From the NCBI GenBank assembly GCA_020912385.1, contig CP087214.1, forward strand, positions 1,116,001 through 1,180,000: a stretch of 64,000 nucleotides of DNA, written 5' to 3'. Positions 32,737-44,228 of this stretch are shown here, one piece after another; position 1 is the first letter of the stretch; every line of letters begins with the position of its first letter. The stretch comes from Neofusicoccum parvum. Lineage: Eukaryota > Ascomycota > Dothideomycetes > Botryosphaeriales > Botryosphaeriaceae. The position numbers and the translations under genes were made by a program. The notes beneath the pieces are model-generated. The model had not been told where the DNA came from. It made no database searches and saw nothing but the letters and a program-made list of their open reading frames with translations.

Positions 32737-35700
32737 TTACGCCCCAGAACCAGCACCAGCACCAGCACCAGCGCCGCTTCCCTCACCCATCCCAGCCAAC
32801 TTCCGCCTATGCTCCTCCTCCGCCAAACTCTGCTTCTTCACATACTCCATCACGATTTCCTCCTCGCGCCTAGCCTTCTCATCCGCCTCCTCCTTCCCCC
32901 TCATCTCCCGCTCACTCTCCTCCAACGCCTGCTTCAGTTCCTCGTCCATCTCCTCGCCTCCCGCCGCCGACGGTGCCACATGAGCAGCCGGAGCCGCCGC
33001 GCGCCCCCTCGCCGGCGTCTCCACCTCGCCCAGAATCGTCGAACGCGGTGAAGCTAGCGTATCGATCTCTCCGACCGTCGGTGGCGAAGCCGGGCTCGAG
33101 TCCGAGTCCCACTCGCTATCCGTGCTGTGCCGGACTGCCGCTTCCGGGTGTGTACCTGTGTCCAGCCTGCTGCGTCGAAGGGCTTCCTCCAGCTCATCAG
33201 CGTCAGCGCCGACTCCGGCGCCGCCACCGAGCACGCCGGTGGTCTGATCTGCTGCGCCAGATGAGTAGTATGATGGCGGCGGGTGCTGCTGCATGGACTC
33301 GGCTTCGAGGCGGCTTTGCTCGAGGACGCGTTGCAGGACCTCTGCTTCCTCCTCGGCGCTGTACTGCTCCTCGAGCTGCGGGTTCTTCTCGATCTGGGCG
33401 ATGCTGTTGCGCATGGCACGCTCGATGAGCCGGTCTTCTTCTGGGTTGCCACGGGAGACTTCGGCGAGGGATTGACGGATGGCCTCTTCCATGTCTTCGT
33501 CTTCGGCCTTTTGGAGGACGGCGGCGCCGAGTTGAGCGTCGGACGTGTCCTGCGGAAGGTTGGAGGAAGTAGCATGCAGACCATGCGTCGGTGCGACGTA
33601 TTGATATTGAGGAGCTGAGTGTTGCGACTGTGCGCTGGCTGCAGCTGCAGGTGGCCGAGATGCCGCACCCGAGCTCTCCTCCTGTGTCTTCCATCCAAGG
33701 AAAGCTTGGAGATTCTGCCGATGCTCACAGGCTTTCTGTCTGCGCTTCTGTACGAGAGCTTGGATCGCTTCCATTTCCTTCTCGCCCGGGTTCCTCTTCT
33801 TCTTCACATGAGCGGCAAGATAGCGGTAGATTTCGACGATCAACGCGCGCTCCTCTCCCGTAGACTTGTTGTATTCTTCCCAGCCTTGCGCGGTGCGAGC
33901 AGCGATGATGTAGTTCTGAACAGTGGCACCGAAGGGTTTGCGAATGCCCATGTAGATCCCCTTCATCGTGTAGGCCGGTATGGCGAAGGCAGCTACGAAA
34001 GAGATCAGTTTGAGTTCAAGGCGTGACCTTTTTCTCTCCCAACTTACCGGCCTGTGGTTTGAGAGCAATTCCAGCAATGCCTCGGCCAACGCCTTTGATA
34101 AAACCACCGGCACCCTCTTCCTTAGCTCCTTTCAGTGGCTGAGTGATGATTCCTGATATGCCTTCGTAAAGGCCTGTGCCAAATTCCTGTGCCAATATTG
34201 TCAGATTAAATTCCAATTGGATGCAAACAGGTCGTACCTTTCCAGCAACCTTGATGCCACTTGAAAATCCTGTCACCTTCTCAACTTGTCTTGGCTCTTC
34301 TCCATAAAGCTTCGAGGTGTTATGGAAGCCCCTCTGTAGGCCCAGCATGACGTCCATTGGAACCTTCATCCCGGCTCCAACAATCCGGCTCACGCCCTTC
34401 CCAGATTGTAGTGCACTCTCAACAGAGAATGAAGTGTGCTCTGTGTCGGCGGTGGTCTTCGTCGTCTGAGAATCGTCATGCGAGTGTACTCCAGAAGTCC
34501 TAGTCCTCGAGCTTGAACGACTGCGCATGTGGCCAAAGGCTTGACCAAGGGACGATCTGTGGCTAGAGCTGCACGAACCTCCAGCCTTGGTGGATCCTTC
34601 CAGAGATGTGTTTGCTCGTTCATGAAGCTCTGAGTAGTTCTCTGTCACTGAGACATGTGGACTGTCGCTGTGCAAGGGCGTCGATGCACCAGATGCGGAA
34701 GATCCAGGTGTGAGCGGCTGCCTATTGCTGCTACTTCTAGCACTTTCCGAGGCGTCTCCGGTGCTGCTTCCAGCTGGTGGAGGGTCAGAGTTGGTCTTTG
34801 CATGGTTCTTACCCTTGGTGTCGGGATGAATATGAAGCGCTTTGAGGGTTTCGATGGGAAGATCTGCAACACCCATCATCATGGTGGTTACAGTGCCCAT
34901 CACAGCGCTTGTGACACCAGTGACGGGATCCCATGGTCCAGCATCCGGCTCGTATTCACGGGGTCGGTATCTGCGTTCATAATTAGTGCGCGGTACGTCT
35001 GATCCTGACAAGGCTCCACTCTTACAGCTTGAGATCGGAAAAGCTGAGCAAGCCCTCGTTTGCTAGGACAACAGCTGCCAAGGAACTGAGGCGGACCTTC
35101 GTCCGTTTGACCCTCCAAACAGCAGCCCGGTTAGGCATGACTGAACAGCGTAACTCTTCCACCTTTAATTGTTGGTGGAAGCTTTGCGCGCCGAGGTCGG
35201 TTCCCTTCTCTTCGCTAATCTTAGCAGCCAATTCCTGGGCCCGTTCTTGCGATGACGGTTTGAGAGCATGTTGTATGGCTTCCGCTAGGGATTCCGACGT
35301 GAGCTGCTTGTATGGGATGGGCTCTGGTCCAGCGCCTGCCTTTGCGACCATGGCGCCCCAGAATGGCTGGTCTCCGAAGAAAGGAACGATGACAGTCGGT
35401 TTGCCACAGGCGATGCCCGCGGACGTTGTGCCCGCACCACCATGATGGACCACGCAGGAAACGTGCTTGAAAAGCCAATCGTGAGGAACGTTTCCAAGCA
35501 TGTATACGCCCTCGGGAATACCGAGCTGGTCAGCACCAAAGCCTCCCCATCCCTTACTGACAAGCGCTCGGATTCCAGCTTTCTTGACAGCGTCGAAGAT
35601 CAACTTTGTCATGCCATTTGGGTCATCCACAACAATACTTCCGAAGCCAATGTAGACTGGGGGCGGGCCTTCGTACATCTAAATTAGCTGGGCCGTGAAA

Positions 35701-37336
35701 GGCAAGATTCGAAAACACTCACCTGCTTGGAGAAAAGCAGCTAATTCAGGATCAGGCGTATAGTTTGACGCCAGTGACAGGAAATAAAAGCCTGATATTG
35801 AGATGAAATTTGACCAGTCCTTTGGCTTGGGAATCAAAGCCGGAGACCTGGGAGGCAAACGGGTTAGTCGAAGCCCTCATAGCCTCATGGGCGATCCACT
35901 GCTTACCAACAGTACGTGTACGGAATACGCATGCGATGAAGCATTCCCGGGGCTGCCAATCCGCTAACCGCCTCCAGATGGAGGGTGCGCTGTCTGAACC
36001 GGTTGATGATATCACCAAGACCCTGCCAAGTCAACATGTCGACAAGGGCATAGGACATGTAATTAGTGAGTAGGGAATCAGCGTTAGTTGACTGGATGTT
36101 GGCGAGAGGGTGGGGGAAGGCTTGTGTGGGCGACCAGGGCATCCTGTGTAAACATTTAGCTCCGAGTACTTCAGCAACAGGGTTGAGAATTCATACGTGA
36201 ACATCATATGCAATGGTATGCCAAGCTTCTCAGCGCAGTGGACGTGAGCAAAGCTCGGAGGGTTGGCGATGATGGCGTCGGCAATGAAAGGTCGGCCGGT
36301 CATGTTTGCTGCTACATCTGGCTCGTAGTTGGCGCTGTTCACCCAGGCTTCGGTACGCTGCTCAGAGTCAACACCAAACCCGTCCCCAGACTCAATGCAG
36401 GATCTCCAGCATCCTTCGATGATCTCGGCAATGCCCTTTCGGCGCTTCCCAACGTCACCATTTCTCAGCGTGTCGAAGCCTGGCATGAGCCCAGGATTTT
36501 TGACCATGAAGGCCATGAGCTCGGCAGGGTCACCGCCGATGCTGAAGAACTCCAGGCCATTTTCTTCGACAAATTTCTTGAAGGTTGGGTGCGTAGCCAA
36601 GCGGACTCTGTGGCTGTATGTCTCCTTGAGCACCTTTCCCAGCGCAACAAACGGCTGCACATCACCGCGGGATCCTACAACGTGTATGACAATATTCAAC
36701 GGTGGCGGAGGCTGTTTTCCAGGCTCTCCTCCAAGCGAAGGAGGAATATAAGGCAACGGGAGGGCTGGCTCGCGAGCGACTGCATCAACCTGGCTGCGGA
36801 GAGCTGGCACCAGCAACGTTGACAGACGGCGGTTTTTCTGATCGATGCGAATATTGACACGCCCATCGTCTGTTTTGCAAAGTTAGTAGATGAATCTTTC
36901 CAGACATGGTGACTTGAGGAAGCTCACCCGCTACGCTCGCCCGTGTTCCCAATTCTCCATCGTCCGCTATGTTCCCGAGAGTTTCGCTGTACGATGGCGG
37001 TGGCTCGGCGGGGATGGAGTCAGAGAGGCGCTGCGGTTCTTGGGCATGTTGGTTTTGGTGGGATCTGCAGTGTATAAGCTTTGTGCTCAACTTGGTTGAA
37101 CGGCAGAGGCCCTACGTTGTGGCAGCTCCACTCGTGGGGACTCTTGAGAGATGGCCTGGGTCGGCGGCGCCCGCAGAGGTTGAAGCCGACGGAGACGAAG
37201 AGTCGTTGCTCGTCGGCCGGCGGGAGGGGAATCCACTGTCAGCCTCAGCAGCGGCAATAGCTTCAGTAGCCTGGCTGAGTGGGTTTGGCTCTGGAGCGGC
37301 AGCCTTCGAGTCGCCCGGCGGCGGTGCAGAGGCCAT
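32737..37336 (-). CDS. Sterol-glucosyltransferase-like protein fused to VPS13/ATG2-like module and C-terminal ubiquitin-interacting motifs
   Basis: Nine exons: 37336-37116, 37064-36928, 36869-36197, 36143-35907, 35847-35723, 35668-35026, 34970-34238, 34186-34048 and 33992-32737; 1387 aa. Residues about 178-620 are a UDP-glucose:sterol glucosyltransferase (ATG26/GT1-type) module. It has the GT28 N-terminal motif (IVIHVVGSRGDVQPF), [27 protein letters not shown], the C-terminal PPPVYIGFGSIVVDDP and the sugar-nucleotide motif HHGGAGTT. Residues about 650-1010 resemble the amphipathic C-terminal region of VPS13/ATG2 (GTGLYEGISGIITQPLKGA, GFIKGVGRGIAGIALKP). Residues about 1133-1362 hold five or six UIM-like helices, the best being EDMEEAIRQSLAEV and EELKQALEES. 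No PH or GRAM domain precedes the enzyme, unlike ATG26. Exon 6 needs the AAG acceptor at 35669, which restores AGPPPVY. I infer a membrane-contact or autophagy-related lipid glycosylating protein that binds ubiquitin. Confidence 0.87.
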
Positions 37337-38485
37337 GGCGAATCGTCAGTGCAAGTGTCGAGCTTCGTTGAGTCGCAGGGTCATGGGAAGCGAGAAAGAC
37401 GACGGCTAAAAAGCTGAGAGGCTCCTGAGTCAAGGCGCGGGAGAAATGCAGCGGGAGCAGTCGTAAGGTTGAAGCCGCTCGCGACGTGGCGGTGCAAGCC
37501 TGATCCCCGCGTCAATGGCTGAGTCTAGCAAGCGCGCAGTGTCCCTGTTTTGCCTGCCGGTGCCGGGGCCCTCGCAGGCTGGGAGCAGGCCAATGTGATG
37601 CAGCCGCCGATCCGCAAGAAGCCACTGCTGGCCAGCCGACAGACTTCCTGATTGCCGGGCGCATGGGAGTGGGAGGGTGTTGCTGCAAAACGTCATCCTG
37701 CGCGTGGGAGCACCTTGCGCCCGTCGCCCCGTGCGGCCTGACGCCCCTCCTCGCCCAGACCCTTTGCGCGCCGAGCCCTCGCTCCTCCACCGCCGTTGAC
37801 TGGCACGGAGCTCTGGGCAGACCGGTTCGGCACATCTACCATTGCCGCTGCCGTTTCTGGCGCCGCAAACCCCTTCTCTGGCTATTCTACCACTCGCCTT
37901 ATGGGACTGACCGGATGGCCGTGCTCCGCTGCTTTGGCCTTCAGCCATCGTCGGCGGCCGAGCCCGCTGCGGCTATCGGGAATCTCTGCTAGCCACCGCC
38001 GCGCCCTTCTAGTCAGTGCGCATGATGCCGGCTTCTTCGGCTTCGGCATGCCGCGCTCTCGACGCTCCGATGGCCTTGCCTCTTGCCTCTCCGGCCGTAT
38101 CTGTATGCCGCTCCTGAGACACGACCAAGCTTCTCCGTCTCCCCGCTGTCTGTCAAAGCGTGAGCGCAGTGCTCATGTCGGAAGTGAATGAAGCCGTCAT
38201 CCCAATCAAGCCTGCCAGAGTATCCGCCGAGGCTGCCCGATGCAAGCTGCAGTTTCCATAGGGAGGCATGCCAGCTTTCCAAACAAACATAAGTGTTTGT
38301 TCGTGAAGTTTTGCAATTCTCGCATAGGTTATCGAAGATTTGTCAGGGCGCAAATGTGCAGGAAAGTGGCATCAACTTGGTGTATATGTAAGCGAGGAGA
38401 TGTTGCACCATTCAACTAACTTCATTAGATTTACACTGTTAGTAGTATCTATTCGTACAGACGTCCATACACTCTCATTATGCCT
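37337..38485. other. Intergenic region upstream of the glucosyltransferase fusion
   Basis: 1.15 kb: promoter of the fusion gene on the left and 3' UTR of the permease gene on the right. No supportable gene or repeat. Confidence 0.5.
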
Positions 38486-40295
38486 CTATGCCTTTTCACT
38501 ACTAATGCGCGCGTGATGCTGCTCCGCAGCCATCTGGATTTCCCCCTCGATCAACGCCTGTGGCCCAACATATCCCTTATTCCTAATCCAAACCCACCAG
38601 GCGCCAACGAAAATCGTCAGCCCGCCGGTGATCAAGCAAGAGTAGTTCATACTGGCAGCATCGAACGGCATTGCGTACGGGAAGCAGTAGATCACCACAA
38701 ACACGACGATGTACGCGCACCCAATGCCACCAACCACGTATGCGATCGAGTCGGGCATCCAGAAGGGGCCGGGAACAACGTGTCGCCGGCGGCTCAGGAA
38801 GTGCGGCAGGATGGCGGCGAGGTAGGAGAGGGTGGTCAAGACAACGAAGGAGCCGACGAAGGCATTGAAGGCCGTGGTACTGCCGACGTAGATCGCGCCT
38901 AACACGGTGATGATGATCCCACATGCAACGGTGGCGTTGAAGGGGTTCTTGTACGTCGGGCTGATACGTCCGAGAGTATGGCTAAAGGGGGTGGCATCGT
39001 CGCGAGCGAGCGTCCACAGCATGCGGCCGGCGGTAATGTAGATGCCGATGCAGGTGCAGACGGACGGCAAGAAGACGACGATCAGTAGGCCCAGGGCGCC
39101 AGCGCGAGACGACGTGGCTTGATGGTACAGCTCGGCCAGCGGGATCGTGTACGTGTTGCTCAGCAGTGCGTCAAAATCGTTGATGCTGTAGAAGATGGCG
39201 ACCAGGTAAATGAACGCGGTAAGAAGGCCAACGGCCATCTGCATGGCAATGGCCTTGGGCACGTTAACCCGCGGCCTGGGGATCTCCTCGGCCAAATGGG
39301 CAACGCAGTCAGGGACACCAACGGCAAAGGACGCATTCAGCATGCCAGCCAGGAACGCAAACCCATCGGACGAATAGCCCGTCTGGTTCAAGAAGTCGCG
39401 CCACACAAAGTCGTTAGAGGCGTACCCAGCGCCGGTTGTACCCGGCATGATGGCGCACACCAGGACGGTGACGAGGCAGCCCGCCACGATCAAGAACAGG
39501 CCGATCTGATTGACGAGGGGAAGCGCGCGGTTCGCAAAAAGCACCATCGCGCAGCACATCCAGGTGGTAATGAGGTAAACCACAAAGGTGTGCCAGCGCT
39601 GGTAGACGAATTCGGGATGGAAGAGCCCGTACATGGCAAGGATCTCATTGGCCATGATAGCGCTCATGGAAGCGGCGCCGAAGGCGTACGCCAAGAAGTT
39701 CCACCAGCCCGCGAAGTATCCGACCACGCGACCATATTTGGGGCCGGGGGTCACGGATGCCCAATGGTAGACTGACGGCAGTGATGTGAGTAAGATTCTT
39801 CATGGTGGTAAGACAATATCGAAGATTGCCGAAAGGGGTAATAAACTTACCGCCAGCACTGGAGGGTATAGCCGATACTAGCTCGGCAATGCAAGCCGCC
39901 AGGAGCCAGTAGAAGAAAGAGGCGGCGAACTGCAAGGCTAAATGTTAGCACCAACAGTTCGGCGGCTAGAAGAGTGCGGTGATTTACCAGCTCGTAGATG
40001 ACGCCAGGCGGCCCTCCGTTGTACAGACTGATAACCTGCCCAGAGAGGTCAGCTCCGCAGTTCATGCACGCTGCATGTATGGCAATCGACGCACAATGCT
40101 GCCGCCGAGTGCTACCCAGGAATTCCCCGTGCAGATGCCGACCGCGGCGGCGCTCAGAAGGCTGAAGTTCCGCTCCAGCTCCTGGGCGTGGCCCGATGCG
40201 TTGATCACGGCGTCTACGCGCTCCCCCTCGTCGACCGTGTATTGTGGCGTCAAGGCGTCCGACGCGGGGTCATCCTTCGGCTTCGTGGTGTCCAT
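38486..40295 (-). CDS. APC-superfamily amino-acid/choline/GABA permease
   Basis: Plasma-membrane (or vacuolar) transporter of the amino acid-polyamine-choline family. Exons 40295-40095, 40035-39988 (48 nt), 39929-39851 (79 nt) and 39771-38486 give 537 aa. The cytosolic N-terminus carries the consensus LERNFSLLSAAAVGICTGNSWVALGG entry into the first membrane helix. The two tiny exons encode VISLYNGGPPGVIYEL and FAASFFYWLLAACIAELVSAIPSS, which continue the first two to three helices exactly as in fungal HNM1/UGA4-like permeases. About twelve hydrophobic segments follow, and the PSAxG-type family signature lies at the third exon's end. Substrate (choline, GABA or another amino acid) cannot be assigned from motifs. 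Start at the ATG of MDTTKPKDD. Divergent from the Sfr1-like gene, 673 bp between starts. Confidence 0.92.
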
Positions 40296-40968
40296 GTCGG
40301 GCCCGGGGAACAACAAGCGGTGGTGAAGACGAGGGAAGCGGTAGTGCGTTTGATGAAGCCAACAGACGAGACTATATTGCCTAAGCTGCTTGACCCGTGC
40401 TTGGCCTTAGCTGGCGCCGGCACATGAAGACTGATTGCGACTTGGGAGAGCTAGCTATCTGGGCGGACAGCGGCAGGCTGGCCACGAGCCTTATGCAGAC
40501 AAGACGCCGCTGGTGACGCCCAGCGAGCGATCATCGCGCGGAATCCAGACGTGCAACGGCAGCAGCCCCTGCTTGGGGGCAGGAGGCAGCGCAGGCGATA
40601 GGCTGATAAGGCAATGAGCCACGGCGCCGCTGCTAGCCGGCAGGTCCTTACTCAAAGCTGCCTGTCACTGCGGGAAAGGGCTGGGGGTGGAGCGCGGGGA
40701 CGATGCCCGGAAAGTCCAAGCGCGGCGGTGCCGTCAGCCGCGACCGGGCCCTGCCCGAGGAGATCCCCGCACGTGACCGGGTGCTGCCTGAGCGCCTCGG
40801 GGTCTGCGCTTGCCGGCGGCGCATGCGCGAGCTGTCCGTTTCCACGCAGCACGACACGCTCCGCTGTCTCTGTAGCGGCCGTCTTCCATCGCAACGTCAG
40901 ACCGACAGTCATCCTGACATCAATTCTCTCGCCACTAACCGCCCCAGCACTAATACGTCGTCAGCTCG
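40296..40968. promoter_or_regulatory. Divergent promoter region: permease and Sfr1-like gene
   Basis: 673 bases between head-to-head start codons. No TATA box is obvious. It holds both promoters and 5' UTRs. Confidence 0.5.
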
Positions 40969-41939
40969 ATGTCCACGCCCTCAGCCAAGCGGCGCCGCCT
41001 CGAGGACGCCCAGAGCGCCTTGCGCAAACCCTTCCGCTCTCCCTTCAAGACACCCAGCCGCAAGCTGGAAAAGCCTAGCGCAGAGACCACGGCCAGCAGC
41101 ACCGCAGTGCCCAGCCCGCTCGTGCAGAGCACCCTGCCGGACTCGTCGACAGTCATCGGACCCACGCCGCCAGATTCATCTAGCGACTCCACGCTTCGCA
41201 CGCTCTTCAAGTCTCGTAGCTCTACGACGTTGTCCACTCCCTCCAAGGCACCACCTTTTGCTCGGCGTGCCGTCGCACCCGATGACCCTCTCGTAGCCGC
41301 CATTCGTGCGGAAGAACAGCGCCAGCGACAGCTAAGCAAGCAGATAAAGGAGCTTCGCAATGAGCTTGATACGCTCGACCAGGCTCTCACGATTGCCACA
41401 TCGACCAAAGATGCAAGCTTAGAAGCGTTGGCCAGGAAGTGGCGGGATGCGGCTCGATCCGCAGCGGAGGAGGTCTTCGCTACAACCAAGGCCCGTGTGG
41501 ATGGTATGGGTGGGATCAGCGCCTGGAGACAGAGTGAACAGCGTCAGCAGGAGTGGGGACAGGGCTTCCATGCCCAAGAGCCTGGGCCTGATCTGGACAA
41601 GAGCGATGATGATGATGGAGATGAAGATAATGAACTAACGGCGGATGAGAGAGGAGCAAGACTGCTTGCAAGGGAACAGCGGGCAGAAGCCAGGGCAGAA
41701 GCAAAGAAGGAGCGGCAGTGGCGGAAGAAGCAGGAGGAGGCGCAGAAGCCAAGTAGTACCGATGAGGGCGGGGACGACGATGTGAGTGTCGATGTCCGAT
41801 TCCGATGGTGCAGCCTCGAGGTCACAAGCTCTGGGCTGACACAGAACAGAGTTTCACGATGGACATGATGCTCAAGACACTCAACATCGACCCCGAGATG
41901 ATCGGATGGGATAAAGGAGGACAGCGGTGGGTTGACTGA
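40969..41939 (+). CDS. Sfr1/Mei5 (Dds20)-like recombination mediator
   Basis: Two exons (40969-41781 and 41850-41939; 68-nt intron) give 300 aa. Residues 1-105 are a disordered, Ser/Thr/Pro-rich, basic N-terminus (MSTPSAKRRRLEDAQSALRKPFRSPFKTPSR), like the DNA-binding tail of fission-yeast Sfr1. From about 110 there is a coiled coil (AIRAEEQRQRQLSKQIKELRNELDTL...), then WRDAARSAAEEVF, an acidic stretch and a charged helix. The second exon supplies the family's conserved end: SFTMDMMLKTLNIDPEMIGWDK. Sfr1 pairs with Swi5 to stabilise Rad51/Dmc1 filaments in homologous recombination. Swi5 is not in this window. Confidence 0.85.
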
Positions 41940-43334
41940 GTTGGCCGAGGATCCGCTACAACATTTACGTCCAGGATGCCGCAATCAGCGGTGACCCTCG
42001 GTTGCTATCAGAGAGCTTCGCACGCGCACGTAGATCACGCCTCACTCGCTGCCTTTTATCTGGATTTCCTGCCAACACACGCGACAAGCGCGCCTACTCT
42101 GCCCATCAACAAAAATTGCTGCTTCACCGCCTCTTTCCCACGATACACAGAGTACGCGTTCCCACAGCTGCGAGTCCCGAAATCCGGAAGCGCTGAGGTC
42201 GCACCGCATGAATATGATGGCGCATATTTCGTCAGGCTCCTAGTCAGGCTGATGTGCGTCTTGACTCGGGCAGGCGCCTGCGGCTTCTGATCATGACTGA
42301 AAACGGGAGGTCCGTGGAGGAGGCCCCCTCCCGGAGCCTGGGAGGAGGGTGGATCAAAGAGTTCGGGGCGCTTCTGAGAGCAAAAACAAAAATAGTGGCA
42401 TGGGTAGGTATCCGAGCTCCAGCTAATTGGCAAAAAGAGCTAGGGCGAAAGAGTCGGTGACCTGCGATTAGGCGAGGGCTGTTGCTATTGCAACACACGA
42501 GTCTTCAATGAAAAACATATTGGCTTGCCCCATTCAGCAACTGTTCACTTCAAGGTTATCGGCCGTTATCTGCCTTGCGCATCGTGCGTCCCGCGCCGAA
42601 CGGTGGCGTGCGCAGGCCGTTGCCGGGTAATGTCAAGGGCACCATCACACCCGGGCGGCAACAGGAGAGCTTGCGAGTAAACGGACGGCTGCATGGCGAG
42701 TGGCGCGACGACTGACGGATTGGAGCGTCGGGCCGCGCAGCTGCAGGAGCTTGCAGACGGAGGGAGCCTGGAGCTCTCGCCTCGCTATGCAGCTGTCGCA
42801 TGGAACGATTAGCGGCTTGCAGGGAACAACCCTACGGACAAGGTTCGCAGGTGGAAGGGCCGAAGGGCTTTAGTCGCGCAATGTTCGCAAACTGATATCA
42901 CCCAGCCGCCGCGGTGTGGGGAAGAGGGCTGGGCGCACGGGCCGGGCATACGTCCATGGTGGCTAAGAAAAGGCACAGCAGTGGAAACATCGAAACGCCA
43001 GGCCAATCACGGCCGAGACTGCCCGGGGCGGCGAGTCCGGCAAGATCCCAGGACCGCGACTCTCAGTCGTCGGGGCCGGGAGATTGCGCGGCGGGCAGGG
43101 CTCCATTGCGTCGAGCTCTCTCACGAGGCGCTGAGCTTCTTTGACCGGTGGCGGGCCTCTGGCCCCTTGCTGCGCGTTCCAAGGCCGAGCAGGCGCTGTG
43201 CGACCTGGATAAGCAGGCGGGCGCGGTGGTGGCATGCATCGAAAGATCGATAGCGTCGCGGGCGTCATGGAGGTGCATGCACGTAAACGCCAGGCTGCGC
43301 AATGATTCGACTCTTGTGATCATGCAGCTGCGCG

Positions 43335-43611
43335 GCCATTGGCGGGCGGCGGCGGTGCCTGCGGGCTCCAGGCACTCGCAGCGCGGGCGAGCACGGCGGC
43401 GTCGAAGGGCGGGCGGAGGTGCAGGAGCAATGCGGTCGGGCGCGCCGGGCGGACGAGCTCGCCGGCCCATGCAAACGGGCCTTCGTCGAGCAGCGGGCCA
43501 GCCAGAGCGCGAGCGCAAACAGAGGCTGCAGCGTGATCGAGCTAGCGGGAGCGGGACTGCAGAGCGTGTCACTCCAGGCCGGCCGGCGGGCGCTGCCATT
43601 GGCGGGCGGCG
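43335..43611. repeat. Direct repeat of a CCAAT-box-containing 17-mer
   Basis: gccattggcgggcggcg occurs at 43335-43351 and again at 43595-43611, 260 bp apart. Each copy holds an inverted CCAAT (attgg), the core bound by the HAP/CBC complex. Both lie 250-530 bp upstream of the TATA box of the EsdC-like gene. Regulatory role is inference. Confidence 0.55.
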
Positions 43612-43861
43612 CGCAGTGGGCTGGTGCTGGGGTTCGGAGCAGCGTCGAATCAGCGCCGGCTCTCCAGCCGCCCAGCGCTGCGCTCCACGCCCGCCGTCCA
43701 CTCGACGCCCGACCCGAAGCGCTTGCACCGCGGTGCCCAGGTGCGCTCTCCCATGCGCGCTGCAGGCATGGCAGCATCCCGGCCTGTCCGTCAGCTGGGC
43801 CGGATGCCTTCTGGGTGGGGCGGCAGCTGCGAAAGGTTGGGTCCGCAGCTGCGCCAAAGTT

Positions 43862-43869
43862 TATATATA
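43862..43869 (+). promoter_or_regulatory. TATA box of the EsdC-like gene
   Basis: tatatata, followed about 35 bases on by a pyrimidine-rich stretch (tcctctttttctcttcag) suited to initiation. It lies 360 bp upstream of the ATG, implying a long 5' UTR, possibly with an intron. Confidence 0.55.
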
Positions 43870-44228
43870 CCCGTGTCCTGCGCAACATGCACTCCTCTTT
43901 TTCTCTTCAGCAAGCCCGCAAAGCTCAGGAGCTGTCTTTTGGTTTTTTGTGTTGTTCTTTTACTTCTAATTCTTTTTACGCCCTATTACACTAATTTCAC
44001 GATCTCAGAGTCTGGTACTCTTGTCGCCCCTTCACGCTTTTGCACGACCCACGCACGCCAACATAATCCCCACCATCACGATATTCTAATTCATTTTCGT
44101 CGCCGGCCGACACCCATAACGACAGACCAAACCTAATTACAGCTCTTGCTTGCTCGACGCAACCGTGGATACTCTCCACCTGACCACCTACACCACCGCC
44201 AACTCTCGATACCCAAGGGAACACCACA

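Larger units (their letters stand above)
41940..44228. other. Intergenic region with the upstream region of the EsdC-like gene
   Basis: 2.3 kb. The left part is the Sfr1-like gene's 3' UTR. The right part is a very GC-rich upstream region with a duplicated CCAAT-containing 17-mer (43335-43351 and 43595-43611) and a TATA box at 43862-43869. Long open frames at 43063-43994 are GC artefacts on both strands. Confidence 0.55.

Noticed and set aside
35669..35678. Using the TAG acceptor just upstream (exon start at MYEGPPP) for exon 6 of the glucosyltransferase fusion
   Set aside because: It leaves the junction out of phase with exon 5. The AAG acceptor at 35669 restores AGPPPVYIGFGS, the family sequence.
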